Of a stretch of DNA of 64,000 nucleotides, positions 11,351-45,205 are shown one piece after another; positions within the stretch are counted from its first letter, which is position 1, and every line of letters begins with the position of its first letter. Both the position numbers and the translations under genes were made by a program. Source of the DNA: Taeniopygia guttata. Taxonomy: Eukaryota; Chordata; Aves; Passeriformes; Estrildidae. Below the pieces are notes generated by a model. That model had not been told where the DNA came from. It saw only the letters and a program-made list of their open reading frames with translations, and ran no database searches. The stretch is taken from the NCBI RefSeq assembly GCF_048771995.1, contig NC_133030.1:11796001-11860000 (forward strand). The letters run 5' to 3'.

Positions 11351-14300
11351 TCAGGACAAGCAGGGGTAGATTTCGATGGTGTTGATCCTGAGGACGGTCT
11401 GGGGGTTTGCAATGACTGAAAAATAAGGAAAAGGGGGGAAAAAAGGATCAGGTAACAGCATAAACTTGGTGCCTACCTCATACCAGGGCTCCTGCTGGCA
11501 GACAGTGGCATTCCACGGGGATGCCAAGGACAGCAGGTCCCAGAGGGCAGCCTGGTCAGGGCTTTACCATCCATCCCATATAAAAACAGCCTCAGAGAAG
11601 GAACAGTCATTTGGCAACCAAAACCTGTGCAGGACCCTGTTTGGGCTTGCTGGGAGCTGTGATGACACATCCAATGTTTAAGGCTTTGGGAAGAGACTGG
11701 GATTCTTTCCTGCCCAGGAAGTTTAGGGAACACTGAGTGAATATTAAATCCTCTGTGGGTGCACCTGGGAGAGGGGCTGGACCCTGAGGGGCTCTGGGGA
11801 CATAGAGAACAAGCCCTCCCCTCAGGTCCTTGTGCTGGGACACCTCCCCTCCCACAGCCAGCAGGGAAGGAAATGTGTCCTTTCCCCCTTACTTTTCTTC
11901 CTCTGGAAGTTGTGTCTCCTCCAGAAGCGCATATTGACCTTGGGCCACGACTCCGTCTTCTCAATCACCGTGGCCTCCACACGGACCAGGTCCTTCCTTA
12001 AAAAGGAGAGTTAGAAGCACCAGGTTTTAGTTATTTACATCCTATCGTTGTCACTGCTAGAAATGAAGAGACTATTTTCAAGCTAAGAATGATTTATTTC
12101 TCAGATAAACATCAATCTCAGAGGCTGTGACATTTTAGAGGAGTAAATATTAGGTCATAGCTCAAGAGCAGTCACAAGTTTCTTTGTTACAAGGTCATAT
12201 ATTAACTTTGTAACTCAATAGACAGTTGCCACAGGGTTTATTTTGCTTTTCTAACTTAGCACCTTTACTTCTGCTGCACTGCACTGGATACTTTCATTCA
12301 ACGAGTTTCTAACTCACAGGCACACATATGTTTTTATTATAACTTTTAACAACTACACCCTTATATTATTAACTCTTCACTGCCTTGTACAGTTTCTCAC
12401 TCACTTAAGGTACATTTTCACCTACAACTACAGAAACTTAAGGGGTTTTTTGTTTGTTTGTTTAATATCTGTGTATTGCCTTTTCACATCAATCTAAGTT
12501 TCTTTTAAGGCTGTAGATCAAATATTTTAGTGTCTGTGGAAGTTTCTGTTTCTCTGATTCTCAGAACATCCTATTCTTGGGCAGCAGGTTTCTGGGAGAA
12601 GAGACAAAGGGATAATACATCCTAGGAATTCCAGATCCTCCCTGGGAGGAGGGCCACCTGCCCAGGCACAGCCAAAAGCCTCCAGGTGCTGTACCTGGCT
12701 CAGGAGATGTGACAGATCACAACTTCCCTGCCATGTGAGGGGTGAGATCATTCCATCAGAGCAGGCAGCAGAGACAGGGACCTGCAGGAACTTGCAAGAT
12801 TGAGGCAAGATAAATTCCTCTGGCACCTCCAGGTGATGCCATGTGCCCTGCTTTGGTTTTGGCACAGGATGAGCCCATCCCTGCTCCTGGTCACCAAGAA
12901 ATCCTTCCTCCCCCTCTAAAGCATCACAGACAGCTGGAAGAAAATCTCACCTTGTTGGAAACACTATAACTTTTCCAATTTTTTTTTTATTAATTGTTTT
13001 AATGAACCATAAGCAATTTTCCACTGCAGCCTGCATTTAGCAAAGCTTGCCATAAGCGGCTGCTGCTGTGGGCACACAATTTTGGGGAAAATCACCTTAA
13101 ATTACTAAGTTTTGCTAAAACAACTGTAATCAACCTTGATATGCTTCAAGGGTCTCAGAAGGTGAGAATCCCCAGGCAGGAGCTTTGGATAGGGGATTTT
13201 TAGTCAGCAGCCACAGGGAAGGAGGAGGAGCTGTTCTTCCATGCACAGCACTGCAGAATTCCATTAAAAGCTCGTTAAGTTTGCCACAGGAGGACATTTA
13301 AAGACCATTTTGCTGACAAACGGCTCTGTCTGCACTTGAGGGGGGCAGAGGGGGAAGCCCATCCAGCTGAAATTGTTCCAGCAAGGTCACTGGGAGGCCA
13401 AAGGCTTCAGACAGCCACCATCTCTTAAAATCCACCCTGGGGGTGTGATTAAATCAGAGATTGGATCCTGGAGGAAACTGATTTATCTGCAGTTAGTGAC
13501 CAGACCAGAAGAAAAGAGGTATAAAATAACACAGATTTTATAAAACCACTGTGTGACCCCGACATCCCAGCTCCAGGATTTGCTCCAGATCCAGCACCAC
13601 TGAACCACACACAAACCCTGCAACCCTGAGGGAGGAGAAACCAGAAAGCAAACTGCACTCCAGCCGTGGTTTGCCACTAATTTGGGACTGAACTTCCTGG
13701 ATTCAGGGCCCTGATGGGTTCTCTGTGGGACTCAGCTCTAGCAACTGCTGGCAGGAGGCTGAAGCACAAGAGAAACCAACTTGCTGGAGAAGAGCTCGTG
13801 GGCAGGACAAGTTCTCAGCAAAACAGAGCCCAAGGAAAAAATAAAAATCTCTATCAAACGTTTTAGGTATGACTGGAATGTCCATAAAAATAAGAAGGGG
13901 GTCACACATTTCCCAGAGCCCGACACAGCTGGGCCTGCTGCCTTCAGCAGCAAAATGTTCCATGGATTGGATTTTTGCAGGAGGTGAGAAAAACTCAGGC
14001 TGGAACCTCATGGATCTGAGCTGGGCTGAAAGGTGCTGTCAAGAGGCAGAAAAAAAGATCCAGGCAAGCTACAAGCCCAGAGGATGATAACTCTTGGATC
14101 ACAGCTCCAGCTGCCAAGCTTGCTCCCTGCAGGACTGAATCCCAGCCCAGCTGTCTGGGACAAGAACAGGTCTAAAGCCTTTGGCACTTCCACTGCAAAA
14201 AGGGCCAGGTAGCAGGAGAAACAGTGAGCTTTCCTAGAGGGAAAATTCCCATCAGCTCTGTTTTGTCTAGAAATAAGCCAAACTTTCCCTGCACTAATGC

Positions 14301-17300
14301 CTAACGTGGGCTCCAGACCCTGTGCCAGCCGGGGCTGGCAGTGACTTGGACAAACACGGAGCCCAGTGGATTCCAGGGCAGGAGCCAACCAGAAGCTCCC
14401 AGAATAGCCTCCAGCATGCAGATGTGGTTGGTGTGTTAGGATTAAAGAAGTGTCATCCTGGGAGGTACCAGAGGAACAGAGCCTGTCCAGCTGTCCCAAA
14501 CAGGACACGTTTGGGAGCCCACAGGAAGCAGCTCCGGTGAAGTGTCTCGGGCTGCAAGCACTCACCAGGTGTTTATTTATGCAACAACAGGGACACAGAA
14601 CTGCCTCTCTTCTCATCCAGCCTCTCCTCTCCTCCCCAGAATGTCTGTGGGTTAGGGGATTGTGTAAGAGAACTGCAGCGCACATTGCTGGTGACACCCT
14701 TCTCCCTTCCTCATCCCGTATTGGAGAGCTGGGATTTGGGTAGTTCCCCACAGCTCAAAGGGTGATGGCATCTCCCCCTCAGCCTTTTCTTCCTAGCCAG
14801 CCTCTTCCTCCTCCCACTGATTCCCGTCAGCCAAAGGCCCTGGAGGCCAGGCCAGATGTGCAGCCTGGCCTGCCTCAAGTAGCTGCCAACACTTCCCACA
14901 CCCTCAAAGCACCTGCAAGAGCCAGCAGCTGGTTTTCTTCCTGTCCTGGAGCTCCTGGCTATCCCCGTGCCAAATCCAGCACAAAGAGCTGCCAACAACC
15001 ACCACAGGGCCCCTGGATCAGCTGGGGAAGGAAGTTGCTCCTCAGCTGCCTGACATGGCACATCCCAAAACTAAAAGCCCCTTTCTAGTCCTAAAAGTGA
15101 GATTCCCCTTCCTAAAGTCTTCCCCACAGGCAATATCTGGCAGTAACTCAAGAGAATCCTGATGATTTGCTATTCCACACCCACTTCCAGTGCTGCTACA
15201 AGGACTGGCAGCTCCCAAAATCCTGTCCAACACAGGGACCCGAGGCAGGTACCACTCAAGCCATGTTATCACTGAAAAAGTAACTTCTAAATACCACCAG
15301 CATTTATAGATGCCCCACACCCCCCTTCCTTTTGGGAAGGAAAAGGCTGAGGAGCCACGGGCTCTGTACAGGAAGTCCTACAGCAGTGAGATGGAGGCAG
15401 TGTCAAGGGATCAACTTCTCCCAAGATTTGTGACTGCTGGATTATGTGATTAAGAGGAAGGGAAAAATCAGGAACACTGAAATTAGGGTTAAGGCTTGCT
15501 GGAGTAAGTCCATGGAAAAGGGAAAAGGGTTAAAAACCCAACTAAGGGACTAAGGAAAAGGATTTCTGGCTAATTTGAAGATGACTACCACCAAAATCAG
15601 GGTAGGATGGTAGAGATGTTGAGGTGCAACATGTCCTGCTAGTTTGTGTAAGGAGGAAAAGATCCCACTGAGGTGAATACCCACGAGCTGCCTCAGAGCT
15701 GAGACCTGCTGCCCTCCCAGCACTGGGGTGGGGGAGAGCCACCAGAGGCTGATGAGTTGTTTTACTGGTGATTCTTTCAAAAGCCTGGGATCAAAGTTAG
15801 TGCTGATAAACCCCAATTTCAGGGACTGCAGAGCCCTGAAGCCAAAATTAAGTACAAAAATGTCATATAATTCCTTTATGAAGCATCTTACCCCAGCAGC
15901 GGCCTTCCAATGAGTGTGAAGTCATCAGCACCAACCAGCAAAACCTGGAGGAAATAAATCAGGCACAAATCACTGCTCATTGTCCTGGCAGAAATGCAAA
16001 CAAGACCGTTCAAATTCTACAGCCGTAAAGGAGTCAAACTGCTTCAAACCAGGCCTTCCCACATTTCAAACCTGACACTAACTGGAGGGGTTGTGAGGAA
16101 AACTGCTAACAGGCTGCAGACAGAGCCATTACTCTTCCAGAGAGCTCATCCCACTCCAACAGGCTGCAGAAGTATCTTTCTCCATGATCAGAACACACTG
16201 AACCTCTCTGTCTTGGCTTACCAGCAGCCATAAAAAAAATATGAAAAGCAACCAGGGAAGAATAACCTGCCTCATGTGGGATCTGGACAAATGGCAGCTC
16301 CTAACCCATTGGATTTTTACAGCAATTGCTAAAAATCCCAGTGGAGAAACAATTCCCTCTTTCTCCTCTCTAGGGCATCCAGAGGGGGAATAAAGAAATG
16401 AACATCTGGGGGCTCACCAACCCCTGTTGTTTTGGGACATTTCAGCCACAAAGGAACAGGCAGGATAAGAGAGGATACAGTAGGAAGAGGCTGCATTTCA
16501 CTGAAATCATCGAGATTTTGGAAGAAACCTTCAAGGTCATGGAGTCCAACCATCAAACCCAGCACTACCATAATCTCCCCTAAACCATGTCCCCCAGGTG
16601 CCACCTCCGGAGCCACTTCTCCCAGGGCTGCCTCACAAATCCTCTGGCAGCACTTAAAAACCACACAGAATTGGTCATGAGAAGTCCTGGCCTTTGTTTT
16701 AGAAGTGAAAAAACAAAAACAACAACAACAAAAAAACCAAACCAAAACAAAAAAACAACCAAACCAAAAAAAGGAGCGAATTTTCTCCTTCACTCCATCT
16801 AGACCATTGAATTCTGAACTGGATACACCACAGAAATCCCTCCTCTCTGCTGGACACAGGGATGTGGAACACAGCTGAGAATAGCCCTAAAAAGCTGCTT
16901 CAAAACTGGGCTTGAATGCAATGGACAAGCACAAAAACTCTGCAGCTCTCCTTAATTACTTGCTTAGCTCTAACAAACAACACGGAGGTGAAGCCAACAG
17001 AATCCCACTCCATAATATTTCCCTTCAGTCTGGATTAATGAGCCTCTGCAAGTCCCTGCTCGTTGTCCAAGGCTGAGGATAAAGATATTAATTGGATCTT
17101 GGCAATTCTCCCCTCTGTGCCCCATCCCTCTGCCTCCACCCAGCCCAGCATGATAAGGATCTTGCAGAGCCCTGAGGAGTTTACAATCCCTCTGGGAGAC
17201 CTGCAAGGAATTAAGAGGTTGGACTTGATGATCTTAGAGGTCTTTTCCAGCCTAAATGTTTCTGTGATCCAGGGTGCTGGAGTCTCAAGGCAAACACAGG

Positions 17301-20300
17301 CTTTCGCTGCCGGCTCTGGAAACAACAACTGTCATTTTCTTTTTTTGGAAGGAGTTAGGACAACAAAAATCTGTCTCCCCACAGAGTCTGGCAAGACTCA
17401 CTCCAGCCCTGTTGAACAGAAATCACAATAACATCTGAAACTGGAACAAAACTAAGGGAATTGGAACAAAACAAAAGGGCCGGAATGAAGGTGAGAGACC
17501 CCCAGGAGCACTTTGGGATGTGGCGTTAAAACCAACAGTGGGTTTTGCCTCCAGGAAGGTTTGCAGGGAATCTGCTCTGTTTTTTTCACCTTTTCCATCC
17601 GGATTCGGTCTCCACACTCAGCCTCCAGGACATTGTCCATCATGATGAGGTCTTCACTTGTGATTTTCCACTGCTTGCTGGCGAAGTGGACGACGGCGAA
17701 GAGGCGCCCGTACTGCCCCGCCGAGATCAGCCCGTTCACCTTCCGCACCACTTCTGCTGGCAAACAGCAAGCCAGGATCAGGGCAGCACACCCAGAGAGC
17801 TGGGACAGGCTGGGAAAACTCACCCAGCCACCCTGCTCTCCCCCCAGCACTCTTATCTCCTGGGAATCTTTGAGCAAGGATCAACAGCAGTGTTGCTTCC
17901 CAGATGTGCTAGCCTCCCTTTCTTAAAATTAATGATTTATTTGTATTTTAGGTGCTGGCAAAGCCAGACATAAGTAAACATCTTGTATACACTGTGCAGC
18001 TTCTCTACACTGCTGACTCTCAGCCCATTCCTCAGGCATCCCAAAATATACTGTACTTGGATATAAAGCATTCCAGAAAAGAGCTCTTGTCCACGCACCC
18101 TGTGTTTGGAGGAAATTCCCTCAATTTCCAAGTCATATGCAGACAGCCCAGGGCTCTGAGTGGTGCATAAGGCACACAGGAACATCGGGAAGAGCTTGGC
18201 AGAGTACCAGGGAAGAGGCTTCCAGCACATGGCAAAGCCTGGCCCCAGAACTTGTACCTGCAGCAAGGACACGAGAGACCTGTCCCTCGCTCTTTCCCAG
18301 AAAAACCTCTTCCAACGTGCATGCAGAGTGCTGCCAGGAGCAGGACAGATCCCAGAGACCAGATCCTGCACATGGACAAACTCCATTCCCTGTGATCAGC
18401 TTCCTGGGCAGTGAATCCAACCCCAGTTTTTATGGGAACACCAAAAGGTGTTGCACCCTGACACCATCCCACTGCCAAACAGCAGCTTCCCACCCTCCTG
18501 AGCTGCTCAGAAAAACACTATAAAAAGTGGCTAAATCATTTTTGTTTTCTTTCTTGGAATGCAAACAGAACATCCCTTTGGGACAGACAGGAATCCAACA
18601 GCCAGGCAAACCCAACCCAATCCTTACAGGAATGCTCTGAAAAGGTCCAAGCTTCAAGCCCTAGAACTCAAAGGTAGAGGTAGGAACACAAATTATTTGC
18701 AGGGCAAGAGCTGCTGCAATTCCCACCAGCATGAAGAGTTGTTGATAACTCTTCCAACACCTCCAGTGCCAGGAAACATCAAGTGATTACTGGCTTGGAT
18801 CTCAGCACCATGTGGAGAGACCCATCCTAAAATATCCGGGGCTGTTTTCACAGCCAGCAGGAGGCAGAACTGAAAAGCTCCCGCTGCTGTTCCCTCTGGA
18901 TAAGCACAGCCAGGAGCTAAGGGTGCAATGCAGCAGGAGGCAATGGCATGGGAGCAGGATGGCAGCAATCCCTGAGAATGGGACCCTGCTCCCCACAGGG
19001 CTGGCAGGGAGCAGTTTGTGGTTCACTGCTGGGTTATTTCACATGCAGGGACAGGCACCCATCTGTCACTTGAGTGGTTATTGGTACTTGACCTTTTATC
19101 ACAGAGCAGAGAAAAAGCAGGATCAAAACAGGCCAGCAGGAGATGTGGGGCAGGAGGCTCTCTCCAAAGCACATCCCTCAGTTAGGGACACACTCCAGCC
19201 AGGTGATGGGGGACATCTGCAGGAAGGTGAGCTCAGCTCTTCTTGTCAACCTTGTCACACAGCCCAGAGCACTGAGTGCCAGGTCTGGTCATTCCTTGGA
19301 CTTCCCCGGGGTGGGGACTCCAAACCTCCCTGGGCAGCCCCTTCCAGTGCCTGGTAGCCCTTTCCAGGAAGAAATTCCTCCTGATGTCCAACTTGACTCT
19401 TCCCTGGCACAGCTTGAGGCTGTTTCCTCTCATCCAGGAGTCCTGACAAACTGAGGGGACAGGGACATGACCCTCAATGTTCTGTCATGCTGTGTCCCAC
19501 CTCTGCAGGTCTGTCCTGTGCCCACCATCCAACTGCTCCTGCTGGCTGGATGTTCTGTTTCGTGCACCAAAATACACCAGCTCTCCGTGTGCCCACCATC
19601 CAACTGCTCCTGCTGACTTTGATTTAGCCAGTGAATGGAAAATAACTAATTTCTCCTGCTCAAAATGCTTCTCTCATGCTTTAATTTTTTTAATATATTG
19701 TTTCATGCCACACATCACATCAGGCAAGGTTCCTCTGGGAGCGTGACAAGTTGCCCTAAACTAAGGAGAAATCACATTGTACCCAAATCTCCCAAATCTG
19801 GAGAGCAGCTGGAGCACAATACCAGCAACACTAAAACACATGAGAAATTAAATTTTAAAAGAAGAAGCTAAGAACACAAACTTCCAACGGAAGACATTCA
19901 TGCTCAATCAGGCCTCGAGGCAGTGCTGGAAGACCAGATTTGAGACCTTTACCTGCATGATACTTGGCTTCTTCCACGGGGTCTGGAAGTTTCACTTCAG
20001 GCCATGGGGGCGAAGTCAGGGAAGTTTTGGCAACAAGTCTGTGAAGGACAAGGTAAAATGCACTGCAGCAAACAGATACTGCCAAGAGATGGAAAACAGA
20101 GAGGAAAGGAGGAAAAAAGACATGGAGTAGAAATCTATATTACTCACAACCAAAAGGCGTCAGATTACAGTTAACAATTAGGCAAGAATCTACAATAGCA
20201 CAAAAGCAATCTTCGATATAAAGAGGAGGGAGATTTGCCATGGAAAACTCCATGAGAGGAACATGAAAGGTTGTGATTTTTGAAATCTGAAAATTTATTA

Positions 20301-22155
20301 AATTTTGCAACAATCATCCCAAAATAAAAAGCAAATACCATCTCCCTCAGCAGTGGGCAGTTCAGGTTTCCCTGCATGCAGAAATCCACACTTTGCCTAA
20401 GCAACACAGGATGCATCAAATGCATAAAATATTCAGGAATAAACGCGGGATGTAGTGGAAAAAAGAAAAATAAACTCAAAATCCTTTGCAATGGTTGATT
20501 TACTCTGTAACCCTAAGCCAGACATCCCAAAGGGCTTTAATTCAGCAGGAACTGCAAGTACCTGTGACTACATGGCCACAGGCACTGAGGCCTCATGGGA
20601 TTTAGTGAGGATTTTGGGTGCTGCACCACCCAGGCAGAGATCCAAGGATCTCTGATCCTTGAGGATGAGCAGGAGGAGGGAACAGTACATCCTCATCCTG
20701 CCATCCTCCCCAGCAGAAATTCTCTGCTCCTGCAGTGTCCCCTCCTGGTCACAGCCAGCAGCAGCTCAGTCCTGCAGGAGATCCCAGCACAGGGAATGGA
20801 ATAAAGGCACAACAAGAGGTCCCAAAGGGCTGGAAAAAGCAAAACCTGAAGGTGCCATTGGAAGAGGTGTCACAGGATTCCTGAATGGTTTGCCTTGGAA
20901 AGGATGTTAAAGCTCATCCAGTCACAACCCAAGGCAAGGACAACCCATCAGACCAGGTTGCTCCAAGCCCTGTTCAGCCAGGCCTTGAACATTTCCAGGG
21001 ATGGGACAAAAAAACCCAAAAAAAAAACAACAAAAAAATGAAGGGAAGCATCTTTCTGGGAAAGGTGACTGAAGGTAGGCAGAGCCAAAACATTGGGGAG
21101 TGACCAAGGGGCAGCCAAGTCTCCTTCCCAGAGGAAAACCAGCTGCCCTCCCCAGCCTGCTGGAGCAGGCCAGCATTCCAGGGGGAAGAGGCAAAGTGAC
21201 GGGTGTTTGACATTACCCTGCCTGTGGGGATGAGCCCTGGGAACTCTGGTGCCGGACCGCAGCCCAAAGCAGTGAGGCTGAAAGGGAAAAAAAGAGAATT
21301 AAGCACAGGCAGCAGCTGCTGGGCTTCTGTAGAATTCCAGAGTCATTCAGGCTGGAAAAGTCCACCCACACCACCGAGTCCAACCTGTGAATGGTCACCA
21401 CGCTGTCACCCAGCCCAGGCACATCCACGCATTCCTGGGACACCTCTAGGGACGGGAACTCCAGCACCTCCCTGGGCAGCCCCTTCCCAGCCCTGGAAGG
21501 AGATTGATAAAATGCCTACTCCCTGCCATCCCTTGGATTTTGCCGAAGGGTTTATGCCAAGGTGGAGAGAACCGTGTAAAGCTGATTCTCCTTTCTGTTA
21601 ACGCTCCCCGGCTTTCAGGCTGCTCCGAGGCTGATGCTGGGAAAGACCTGGAAGAGCTCTGGAAGAGCTCCAGGGCTCATCCTGCAGGTGCAGGGCAGGG
21701 ATACCGAGGGGCCAGGAGGCAGCAGTGGGAACCCTGACCTCCTGTCAGCCTCCTTCCTTTCCTCCTCCCATCCCAGCAGCTGGCGGAGCACAGCCCCTCC
21801 ATCCTTCCTTTCCTCCCAGCAGCTGGCAGAGCATCTTCCTTCATTCTTTCTTTCTTTCTTTCCTTCTTTCCCAGTAGTAGCAGGCAGAGCTCCTTCCTCT
21901 GCTCCATCCCAGCAGCAGGCAGGGCTCCTTGCTTCTTTCCACCCTTCCTTCCCCTCAGCAGCAGCAACAGCCCAGTCCGTCCGTCCGTCCTTTCCAGCAG
22001 CAACCAGAGCCCCTTCCTTTCCTTGCTCCCCCACTTCCCGGCAGCAGGCAGGGCTCCTTGCTGTCCCTCCCAGCGGCAGGGGCAGAGATCGTTCCTCCCT
22101 GTGCCTATTCCCGTTCCCCCTCACCTCCCGCCCGCCGCGCTCGCGCCGCCGCCAT
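11351..22155 (-). CDS. MRPL21: Mitochondrial ribosomal protein L21 (bL21m), complete
   Basis: Seven minus-strand coding exons: 22125-22155, 21217-21277, 19953-20038, 17590-17753, 15892-15944, 11893-11996 and 11351-11415. All have GT/AG borders and compatible phases; they total 564 bp, 187 aa plus stop. Matches to human MRPL21 as remembered: [12 protein letters not shown] and [11 protein letters not shown] in exon 3, [18 protein letters not shown] in exon 4, [12 protein letters not shown] in exon 5, [18 protein letters not shown] in exon 6 and [12 protein letters not shown] near the C-terminus. The N-terminal residues ([10 protein letters not shown], then [13 protein letters not shown]) are Arg-rich with no acidic residue, as expected for a mitochondrial targeting sequence. 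The product is a structural protein of the 39S large subunit. It is head-to-head with IGHMBP2 and probably shares its promoter. The human protein is about 18 aa longer, mostly at the N-terminus. An in-frame upstream ATG at 22251 would add 32 residues. Confidence 0.95.
12040..12540 (-). repeat. AT-rich, LTR-like interspersed segment (candidate)
   Basis: This 0.5-kb block in MRPL21 intron 5 is much more AT-rich than its surroundings. Read on the minus strand it has an AATAAA-type signal near its far end (about 12090) and short T-rich runs. That layout and the composition change suggest an old solo LTR or another interspersed repeat. No coding part and no matching target-site duplication was identified, so this is only a possibility. 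The rest of the intron (11997-15891) shows nothing else recognisable. Confidence 0.25.
16500..16660 (-). repeat. CR1 LINE fragment, followed by A-rich simple repeat
   Basis: It reads as the reverse complement of CR1: TCATGGAGTCCAACCATCAA, CATGTCCCCCAGGTGCCAC, then a degenerate CTCCCAGGGCTGCCT stretch. It abuts an A-rich AAC/AAACC run at about 16697-16775. It lies in intron 4 of MRPL21 (15945-17589). Confidence 0.7.
16697..16775. repeat. A-rich (AAC)n/(AAACC)n simple repeat
   Basis: The sequence is almost entirely A and C, with AAC and AAACC motifs, in MRPL21 intron 4. Confidence 0.85.
17205..17272 (+). repeat. CR1 LINE 3' end fragment
   Basis: The classic CR1 3' end is visible: GAGGTTGGACTTGATGATCT, TAGAGGTCTTTTCCAGCCTA, AATGTTTCTGTGATCC. 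It is in MRPL21 intron 4. Confidence 0.8.
19245..19470 (-). repeat. CR1 LINE fragment
   Basis: Reverse-complement CR1 hallmarks are present: AGAGCACTGAGTGCCAGGTC, CCTTGGACTTCCCCGGGGTG, TCCCTGGGCAGCCCCTTCCA, and a GAAGAAATTCCTCCTGATGT stretch. It lies in MRPL21 intron 3 (17754-19952). The rest of that intron shows only a 28-bp direct repeat at 19517 and 19588. Confidence 0.8.
19517..19615. repeat. 28-bp exact direct repeat, 71-bp spacing
   Basis: The 28 bases at 19517-19544, starting TGTGCCCACCATCC, recur at 19588-19615. The intervening sequence is not obviously duplicated. It directly follows a CR1 fragment. Confidence 0.85.
20877..21004 (-). repeat. CR1 LINE fragment
   Basis: Reverse-complement CR1: GAATGGTTTGCCTTGGAAAG, CAGACCAGGTTGCTCCAAGC, TTGAACATTTCCAGGGATGG. 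It is followed by an A-rich stretch (about 21006-21040). It lies in MRPL21 intron 2 (20039-21216). Confidence 0.85.
21330..21500 (-). repeat. CR1 LINE fragment
   Basis: Reverse-complement CR1 of a diverged subfamily: AGAATTCCAGAGTCATTCAG, CACCGAGTCCAACC, TCACCCAGCCCAGGCACATC, TCCCTGGGCAGCCCCTTCCC. It lies in MRPL21 intron 1 (21278-22124). Confidence 0.75.
21774..22105. repeat. Pyrimidine-rich degenerate tandem array (about 8 units of 30-55 bp)
   Basis: Each unit starts with CCCAGCAGC(A/T)GGC(A/G)GAGC or a close variant and continues with a CTTCCTTCC-type tract. One unit holds a (CTTT)n run and another a (CCGT)n run. Unit length varies. On the transcribed MRPL21 strand this is a purine-rich GGAAGG/GCTGCTGGG array that begins about 20 bases inside intron 1. 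Long open frames on both strands here arise from the repetition and are not called as genes. Confidence 0.75.
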
Positions 22156-22249
22156 CGCGGTGACCTCGCGCCGGACGCGGAACCGCGGGAGGGGGGCGGG
22201 GCCTGGCCTGGCGCGCGAGGGGGGCGTGGCCCGGCGCTCTGAGGGAGCC

Positions 22250-22260
<11 letters not shown>
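22126..22260. promoter_or_regulatory. Bidirectional TATA-less promoter of MRPL21 and IGHMBP2
   Basis: Only 94 bp separate the MRPL21 ATG (minus, first base 22155) from the IGHMBP2 ATG (plus, first base 22250). The interval is CpG-dense and has a GGGGCGGGGCC Sp1-type box near 22192-22202 and a GGGCGTGGC KLF/Sp-type box near 22222. No TATA box is seen in either direction. Head-to-head MRPL21-IGHMBP2 is, from memory, also the human arrangement. Both 5' UTRs must be very short or overlap the neighbouring gene's first exon. Confidence 0.8.
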
Positions 22261-44965
<22,705 letters not shown>

Positions 44966-45199
44966 GGGACCTGAATTCTGGTTTTTTAACCTCAAAGCCT
45001 CAGCCCACCCAGGGCAAAGCTGCTGTGCTGGGCCTGGGTGGAACAGCGGGCTCCATTCTGGGGAGAAAACCTGGAGCTGGGAGCCTTCCTGAGCTGCAGA
45101 GCCGAGGCAGGGGAGGGAGAGCTGCTGCATTGTCCTGGTTATCCATATGGACACAGTGATGGATGCACTCAGGGTCCAGAGCACGCTGGTGAAATGGGC

Positions 45200-45205
45200 A
45201 TTAAA
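45200..45205 (+). terminator. IGHMBP2: Candidate IGHMBP2 poly(A) signal ATTAAA
   Basis: ATTAAA sits 235 bases after the stop codon in otherwise GC-rich sequence. It is the first recognised signal downstream of the stop. Use is inferred. Confidence 0.5.
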
